From NCBI GenBank assembly GCA_029207755.1, contig JARCOQ010000006.1:24758022-24822021 (forward strand): 64,000 bases of DNA. Reading direction: 5' to 3'. The stretch comes from Chamaea fasciata. Its lineage: Eukaryota > Chordata > Aves > Passeriformes > Sylviidae. The notes under the pieces were generated by a model. The model was given only the letters and a program-made list of their open reading frames with translations, searched no databases and was not told the DNA's origin. The first letter of the stretch is position 1. Each line of letters starts with the position of its first letter. Positions 56,080 to 64,000 of this stretch are shown piece after piece. A program made the position numbers and the translations under genes.

Positions 56080-58211
56080 GTATATACATGCCAGATTTAA
56101 CTGGGAAACAAACCTCATTGAGAAAGAATAAGGCAGAATGGAGTGACTATGCCACTTCAACTGATACTTTCAAATAAAAAAATGCCCCTTTTAGGAGTGT
56201 CAGACAAGGCTATATCCATGGTTTGCCTCAGGTGTCTCACAAACTATTTAGGAAAGAATTGGAGTTCTGTGGTGTGTCCCAGTCTTTGAAAACCACTGCA
56301 ATAAAAACCATATTATGTAGCAAAGATACATAATCTCAGAAATAAAATCAGAAAACCTTATGCAACCTGAAGGATCGAAATGTTGGCATTGCTGCTACAA
56401 AGCACCTAAAAGGAAGTGGAGAGAAAACATTTAAGAAATATTTGTAAGTATTACAGATAGGACATTTGGTATGTGTAGTAAACCCTGGGACATTATGTAA
56501 CTGTCTCTCTTTAATTTCAAATAAATATAGCTACTAAGAAATTCACTACAGATTTTTATACAATAAACAATATGCCACATCCAATATATTCTGAAAGTAC
56601 CAATTTTTTGCTCCATTTCATCAGAAAATCTACACCTGTGCAGATTTCAAGGCCATCATGTGCCACTGTGCTTCCTGTTACATCAGTTATGCAAGTGGCC
56701 TTGCATATTTTCTCATAGTAGATGTTCCAATCTTTAATTACCCCAGAGTATTTACTTCCAGTGCAAAATCTAACTTCCGTATTCGTTCGCTGAATCTGCT
56801 AACTTCTGTATTTATTCACTGAATCTTATTATTGGTTTCCTTCAATGATGAAAAGCACCTCTCAGCTCTTTCTTCTAACTGTGAGTATATATAACTACCA
56901 GTCAGGTCATATCTCAATTTTCTTCTTTAATACATTGTAAATAGAGTGTTAATAAAATGAGTTTTCTCTTTAAGACATTGAACTTTCTAACTTGTGAGAC
57001 TTGACCTCTAGCCTTTATTTTACTTTTGTGGCCTGAAAAGAGTGTTGATACAGGTTTTAAACTGAGGCAAACCAAGGAAGATCTGCTAGAAATATTCTCC
57101 CAGTAGAGACTGTTAAACCACTTACTTTATGAGATCTTTCAGAGTAATTTTTCTGTTTGATATGTAGTTCATTCCTTATAATGCAAGGTCTCAAATCAAA
57201 ATACCATGTGATAAAGAACTGAAGTATGCACTATGATCCTAGCAGCCTTTATTAAGTGGAACTAACATTTTATTTTAAAAAAGTAACACATTTATTTGAA
57301 AAGAGCTCTTTTTCATGAAACCATGGTGATTGGCATTAGCTATATTTTTAGCAACAAAGTCTTTGGGAAGCTAAGGTGCATGGAAATAGAAGCTTAATAG
57401 AGCTTAACAGATGATTACCTCAACATCCTCCTCCTTTATACAAAAATAACCATTCTATAATGCTTCAAACACTGTATAATTCACAGTGTTTCACAGGTCA
57501 GTTTTTCCAATGTTGAAAGTGTTCAAATACATTAGAGATGGAAAACCTGTGATATAAATTCATAAGGCCTGCACTGACAAAGGTTAAAGGTTATCTTGCC
57601 AGGAAAGTTCCTAAAGATATGCTATTTGAAAGTGCAGCTATATGTTCAGTAATTCCAAGAGGTTATAACTCAGATCCAGGAATATCTTTCTTCCAAGCAT
57701 TTCTGTGAAATTACTGAACCCACACACTGTGTTGAAATCTTTAGCCAATGTGAACAATTGATCTTCCTCCCTGGAAGAAACTATTTTCCTTACAAGTCTG
57801 TAGGCTGTTTTCCTTACAGTTCCTCCAGGAATTTCAATAGAATTGATGCTCTCATCAAGAAATTGGATCTAGTTCCTTTTGCATTATCTGGGACTTGGAA
57901 CAGGGACAGCTTGCTTCTATGTCTTTGAAAAGATGCTGAAGGCAAAGAGAAGCAAGATAAGTGCTTTCTTACTTCAATACTTTATTAGAAAGTTGGAACT
58001 GCAGGACAGGAATTCCTTCCTTATGATTAACCAGTCTCTTAAATTAACTTGAAAGCATAAGAAAGGACTGGCTGCTTTTAAGAAGTAAAATAATTCTATT
58101 TCTTTGGCTTTGGTTTTAAGGCTTCAGAAAATTATCACTTTCCAATCGATCAAGAACAGCTTAGTGAGTGATGTTATATAGCAACACAACAATCAAAATC
58201 ATTCTGCTCCT
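56080..58211. other. AT-rich non-coding DNA
   Basis: Nothing supported. Confidence 0.45.
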
Positions 58212-58766
58212 TTACACTGCTCTGGTGATACTCTACCTTAAGTACTGCATTCAGCCCTGGGGTCCCCAGCACTGGAAGGACGTTGATCTGCTGGAGTGAG
58301 TCCAGAGGGGACCACCAAAATTATTAGAAGGATAGAGCACCTCTCCCATGAGGAAAGGCTGAGAGGGTTGAGGTTGTTCAGCCTGGAGAAGAGAAGGCTT
58401 TGGGAGTGACCTAATTGTGGCACTCCACTACCTAAAATTAGCCTACAAGAAAGATGGGATAAGACTATTTTGCAAGGGCATGTAGTGAAAGAACAAGGGG
58501 GAATGGCTTGAGAAAGGGGAATTGACACAGAATAGGTTTAGATTAGAGGTTAGGAAGAAATTTTTACTGTAAGGTTGGGGAAGCGCTGGAACCTGTTGCC
58601 CAGAGAAGTCGTGCATGCCCCATCCCTGGAGGGGTTCAAAGCTAGATCAGCTGTGGCTCTGAGAAACCTGGTCTAGTGAAAGGTATCCCTGCCCATGGCA
58701 GAGGGGCTGGAACAAGTGATCTTAAAGGTTCCTTAAAACTCAAGAAATTCTATGATTGTATGATTA
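58212..58766 (+). repeat. CR1 LINE 3' fragment
   Basis: Starts near 'gtactgcattcagccctggggtcc', then 'gatctgctggagtgagtccagagg', 'gaggaaaggctgagagggttgaggttgttcagcctggagaag', 'ctggaacctgttgcccagagaagtc' and 'atccctggaggggttcaa', and ends 'agaaattctatgattgtatgatt'. It covers the very end of ORF2 and the 3' UTR. It is 5'-truncated with small indels. Confidence 0.95.
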
Positions 58767-59944
58767 GCAGGAAGGAAAAAATTAGGAGTAGCACTTGGTT
58801 TAAGAATCTCACCAGTGCTCATACATCAGCAGATTTGTTCCTCTGAATTGATCAATCACTCTGTGATGTCAATAGCTAAAATACCAACTGAACAGGCCAC
58901 CACAGGTCATTACTTTGGATTAACAATTCAAAGTGTTTCTCAATTTCAGTAAATATTTTTTTACATTTTGAAGTCCGTTGGTTAAACTATTTTTTACTCA
59001 GCATTATCTCATTATTAAATACTACTAGCAATATGGCAAGTGTAACAGTGTAGTGTATGACATCCATCCACCAAAGCAACTAAATTTTAAAAAATCTGTA
59101 AGGCAGAAAAGGATTAGTGGGGGGAAGGGTGGAGGGGTGCGGTCTTAATCCATAATTTATTTCTGGTAATCCATTCTGTTACTTAATTTAAAAAAATATG
59201 TTAGGAAGAAATGCAAATGAAAGATATATTAATAAAAGAAAACCATGCTTATTCCCAAATAGAATAATATGCTAAAAATAGTAAAGGCAAGTTTGAATGC
59301 AGTATTATGAACAGATGAAATCTAAGATTATGTTCTTGAATATTCTTTATATTGATATTCTTCATATTCTTCAAGTGATAACTTGCAGTGAGCCATTACA
59401 GGATACACTAAATTGTCATTTTAAGAAATTCTTTTTCTGATTATCATGTAAAAAGGGGTTTTTTTCTGTTACATTTAAGTTACTTAACTTCTAGTAACTA
59501 AGGATAAAGAAATTACAAGCCATATAACTATGAGACTAATATCAGCACTATGGTCAGGAATCTATGTCAACAAATTTTTATTTGTGCAAGTTTTGACTAG
59601 TAAATAGCACGGTATTGCTATTCCACAACAACCATTTACACTAAAACAGAAAAAAGTCTCTTTCAAAGATCAATGCTGTAGAAGAATAATACCTACATAA
59701 CCAGAACAATACAAACTAAAATATTGTTTAACTAAATTACAGCCCACAAGGATTTTTTTATAATTATTATTTGGCATCCTGGACTGCTTTGAATAGTGTA
59801 AGGTGACATAAAGTCCTCCTAAGGCTTTCTCTGACTTTCAAGTTATGGTTCCTCTCAATATCCCTCCAGTGTCCTGCAAAAGCTCTTGTATCTCATACTT
59901 TTCACTTCAATTCTAGACCTTTAGGATTATGCCAGAACCATAAA
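58767..59944. other. AT-rich non-coding DNA
   Basis: A G-rich patch lies at 59117-59142. Otherwise nothing supported. Confidence 0.45.
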
Positions 59945-60170
59945 ATAACCTATAATTTAAATAGAAAAGAACCTTCAGAGATCATGCAATCCTTCTCCTT
60001 GCTCAAAACAGACGTTATTAGATCAAGTTGCTCAAGGCCATTTCTAGTATAGACTTGAATGTCTCTAAGGATGGAAATTTCATCACCTCTCTGGGCAACT
60101 TGTTCCAGAGTTTAACCACCATTAAAACCCTGCAAGATTTCCATTTGTTGTCCTAAAATTTTGTTAGAAT
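59945..60170 (-). repeat. CR1-like 3' end fragment, minus strand
   Basis: On the plus strand it reads 'agaaaagaaccttcagagatcatgcaatcc', 'gaatgtctctaaggatggaaatttcatcacctctctgggcaacttgttccag' and 'caagatttccatttgttgtcct'. These are the CR1 3' UTR landmarks (the 'summarised hit' order of gatcat, ctccaaggatggag, ctgggcaacctgttccag) in reverse orientation. It is strongly diverged. Confidence 0.8.
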
Positions 60171-63100
60171 GACAGTACTCTGGAAAGGTATTTAAGAAAA
60201 TTCTTTTATATGATATTGGTTCAGGTACTGTAACCTGAAGAGATGTAAGTGTTTACTAATTGATTTTTTTTGAAACTGGAATGCCATAATGTTAAATGGA
60301 AGTAAGTCACCTTTTCAGAGCTCAGAAAACTTTATTCATTCTCTATATCCTCTCTCTCACTGCACTATTACTGGATGAGTGACATCAATATACTTAAACC
60401 AACATAAAGATGTCACAGAATCAATCAAATGGAAACTTGTAAATTCATTTTATAGTGTCTGAAACTTACTGAAGTCAGTGGGAAGGTCAGGCCCCGTGTT
60501 AGCATATAGAAGAATAAATTGATTTCAATGATATAAGTTTAAAAATCAACATTGGATTTCAAAGGCTTTACAGTGGTTGAGATTCTTGACAGTAATTGAT
60601 GCCTCCATTTCTTTTTTCACCTTAGCCAAGGTACTTTAACTTATGTAAATTATCTTCTGTCCATTCCAAACTACTTTTCAACATTATTTGCATTTTGGTT
60701 TTATTTTTCTTCTTCAGCTAGGACACCCTCCCACAGAAGAAATAAATTATTTTAAAATGCTTTCACTACCACCTTTCTGGCAATGCTGCAACACATTTCC
60801 TGATTTATTGCAATGCCAAGTAAATCTTTAAATGGAGAAATCAGTGCATGTCTTTGCTGTATAGACAAAGCTTCACCACAGGGCATTAATTTTTTTCCCA
60901 CAATTCCAAGTAATATAGAAAGCTATTAATACAGTCCTTTTCAATGGCTAGAAGTCATTTTTAGCTGTGATCACATCAATCATTAGAATCAATAATATGA
61001 TCATTATGATGTCTATATTAATGCAGATTGATATATATATATTCCTGCTTTAACGTCCTCTATTCTATTCCTATTTGTCTAAAGTAAAAAAATATTTAAA
61101 TTTGCTCACTCTTTGTAGTGCCAATTTTAGACAGACCTATATTTAAAGGCACCAAAGAAATAACCATTATTATTTTAGTCTCTTACCACATTGATTTTCC
61201 ACTCAGATAATAAGGCATAATTTATAACCAGTATATAATACTTCTTCCAGCACAAACTAAAATAGGTTTGACATTTTAAAAAGATTTAACTTTGCAGTCA
61301 AGTTATGTATTATTAAATTCAAGTTGTTGTGTGCCCAAAAATCACAATGATTTACCTCCGGTTGCTGTGTAATCTATGGTAATTTCACTCAGGCATGGAC
61401 AACCAGTCAGAAAGAGTTTACCACTTATTTAGGGCACTGCTGGTGACTCAGGACCTCTGATTTATTCTGTACTCTCATGTTGCTCTGGTGTCTCATTTTG
61501 TTCCTCTTCCATCTCGCTTGCTTCTGGTTCTAAAAAATACCTCAGATTTACAAGGACAATGCCCATAGCAAGAAGTGGGGCACATTCACTGGCACCTGAG
61601 AACATACCTGCACATTCAGACTTGGATTGATGGTACTGTTAAATTTATGCCACAGTTCCAGGCTTGGAGTTGTTTTATGTCAGGTCTTGTTCCAGGTAAT
61701 TTCTTGACGTGGCTTGAAGGTTATCGTAGGCCAGGACACTAGGAGATCTGTACACTGTATGTGTGGCATTTTCACTTAGTTTGCTTGCTTTGGAGGGGGG
61801 AAAAATTGAATACTTTCAGCTTTCCTTAATGCTGGAGAAAATGTTAGTAACTGTATTGAAGTGTTTGAAACTGGTATTGAATTGTTTGTAGCTGAAAAGG
61901 CTTAAATCATTTCACTTTGGTGCAATTTAAATATCTATATTGCATGAAAAAAAAAATCAGCATAGTAGTTAGATGCAGAACAACTCCAAATGCCTACAGC
62001 CCAAGCTTACATAACTGCTTGATATGACAGGAAATACTTGCTTTTTATGGTAGCTTCATACTGACTTGAGATCCTGACAAGAAAAAAGAAGACAAGGACA
62101 CGTCTTCCCCATTACAAAAATTCACTGGTTTTTCCATCTCAGAAAATTCCCATAATCACTTGTTATGCCATAGTTCAATACTTGGAAGGAGAACCCCAGC
62201 ATGGCCCCACATGCTATCCTGGAAGGTAAAGAACTGTTGGTTTGAACTTCCTCCTTGTGAGAAAGGAATTGAACACACCTCTGATTTGGAGTGAGTGCAA
62301 AGGGAACCAACATGGTCAGCTCCCTGCTCAGCCCACCACAGGAAACTCCACCCAGGAAGGAAGCTGGGACTAAAATCTCAGATTCATGCACCAGTTTTTC
62401 ACAGGTGCATGAGGTGAAGAAAATCTGTCAGGCACTCTTTTCTTGCTTAGGTATTGCCACACACAGACTCTTCAGCCCTAGGAAATGAAGATTTATAGAT
62501 GGTGAATTTTCCCCTTTTTTGCTTAGGAAAGGAAAGCAACTAGTTCAGGCCCATGAATTCCCTTCCTGAAGACAGTGCTACAATGCTCAAAATGATGAAG
62601 TGTAAATACTTTGTAAATATGAGCCTAAATTCTCAAGGAGGACTGGGAATCCTGAGATATGGAATTGCTTATGTTAGCCTATAAATTAGGCATGAAGAAT
62701 TCTTGTGGTCTGTGAGGTAAAAATAATGGAAAACATAATGGCAACCCATAGAAAATCACTGTATCCTGTCAGGTGGTGCAAGTACAACCTGGCTGTAGAA
62801 CAGTTCTCACTGTTGAAACACGTTACAAACGTGTTTAGGTTTAAAATGTGGGTGTCAGGACAATTTGATCTAAGCAGTAGACTTAAATGTACTCTTAAAT
62901 AAAATTGTTGCCCTTAAACAGTTGAAGTCTCCAGACAGCTACAAGGCTGAAAAGCAGGGGAACTGGAAATTACAAATATCAGTGGCATTGAATACTGAGT
63001 TTCAGCAGCTAATGGGACCTCTAGGCGTTATTGGTTTTGCCTCTGCTTCTGAGGACAAATTTTTATTTCTGACAAGTGATTCAACAATGAGGATCTGGTC

Positions 63101-64000
63101 ATGTACATAAAGTACATAAAAAATTAACCTTGTCACTGTATTTGCAACTGCTGCAATGACACAAATGTCTATGAGATTCTGATAGATAGCTTTTAAATGC
63201 TTTCATCCCTCAGCTACAAAATTCTGGTACAATGGTTTTAGAAGACATTCTATCTATATGAAGTTATTGGGAAAAATATTTATGTCAGTAGGATTCTATT
63301 CCCAATTCAAACCAGTTATTGAGGAGATGTTTCATAAATATCTGAATACTTATTTAAACATTTCTTAATGGTAATAGTTGTATGTGGCTGAAACATTATT
63401 TCTTTCCTGTTTGTCTATACCCAGACGTTTTGCATCAAAGAATAAATATTACATGGATGGTAGTAGAAAAAGTGATACAGATTTTAGTACAGAAATTCAA
63501 TTTTTCAGATTTTCCTTTTCTAGCTTAGTTAAATCATAAGCCTACAATATAAACGAATGCATGCAAAATTATTATCATCAACCATGAAGTTGTTATGTGG
63601 ATTGAGAAAATAAAGTTAGCATGAAGCCACTCTGACTGAATAGTTTTCTAAACCAAACCACTGTATCTTTAACCACGTTTTTCACCTACATTATCTTTTT
63701 GAAGCTTTCAGTTGAATCAGTCATGTTCTGTTATGCTGATTCCTAACATGATGTGATGGAGGAAGAAAATGACTCAAGACACTTGCAATAGATCAGTCAG
63801 ACACTCAAAGACAAGAAAAGCATCAATAGCAAAATAATTCATAATGAGTCCTTTGTGTAGCCTGTAGATTGGGGAAAATGAATTTTTATTCATTATAAAA
63901 CTAAATTTTCAAGAGTGTCTTACAAACTGATATCCAAAATGGGAAGATATTTTATCACATACTTGGTACAGGAGACATCACTTTACTTAATTGGATGTTT
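60171..64000. other. AT-rich non-coding DNA to the window end
   Basis: No supported gene or repeat. Several 60-90 codon frames occur on both strands without recognisable features. A TAAT-rich, complex patch at 60960-61060 might be a regulatory element, but nothing in the sequence alone proves it. Confidence 0.4.

Noticed and set aside
1..64000. CRISPR arrays, bacterial operons, tRNA or rRNA genes
   Set aside because: No regularly spaced direct repeats, no ribosome binding site-led gene clusters, and no tRNA-like B box or rRNA sequence was seen. The repeat content is avian.

Overview
The window is nuclear DNA from a bird, probably a songbird. This rests on many CR1 retrotransposon tails (3' ends of the ATTCTATGATTCTATGAT type) and on several families of avian long terminal repeats (LTRs) that I recognise from memory. 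No operon, tRNA, rRNA, CRISPR array or secure host exon is visible. Outside the mobile elements it is AT-rich, non-coding DNA, as in an intergenic desert or a large intron.

The main feature is a young endogenous retrovirus on the minus strand at 35552-42085 (6.5 kb). Its two 669-bp LTRs differ at only three positions by my base-by-base comparison. Between them are a primer binding site matching tRNA-Lys(1,2), an uninterrupted gag frame, and an uninterrupted pol frame (protease, reverse transcriptase, RNase H, integrase) with all the catalytic residues I looked for. Pol lies in the -1 frame relative to gag. There is no env and no dUTPase after integrase. The RT signature (YIDD), the 5-bp target duplications and the absence of env suggest an ERV-L-like (class III) element. 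A 710-bp solo LTR of a related subfamily sits on the plus strand at 55365-56074, flanked by a perfect 5-bp duplication (gaaat).

Older repeats fill much of the rest. CR1 tails or fragments lie at 758-826, 9905-10008, 19921-20014, 33920-34372 and 58212-58766 (plus strand), and at 42872-43530 and 59945-60170 (minus strand). A 1.6-kb plus-strand CR1 copy covers the end of the reverse transcriptase frame and the 3' UTR at 26740-28365. Decayed LTRs lie at about 3240-3600, 10643-11209, 13180-13757, 21160-21607, 24032-24365, 29799-29990 and 53515-53935. An older LINE remnant lies at about 22960-23275.

The long stretches between these (roughly 3.6-9.9, 13.8-19.9, 30.1-33.9, 43.5-51.9 and 60.2-64.0 kb) hold only simple repeats and unassigned AT-rich sequence. 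One short minus-strand reading frame (51886-52146) could be a membrane-protein exon, but the support is weak.
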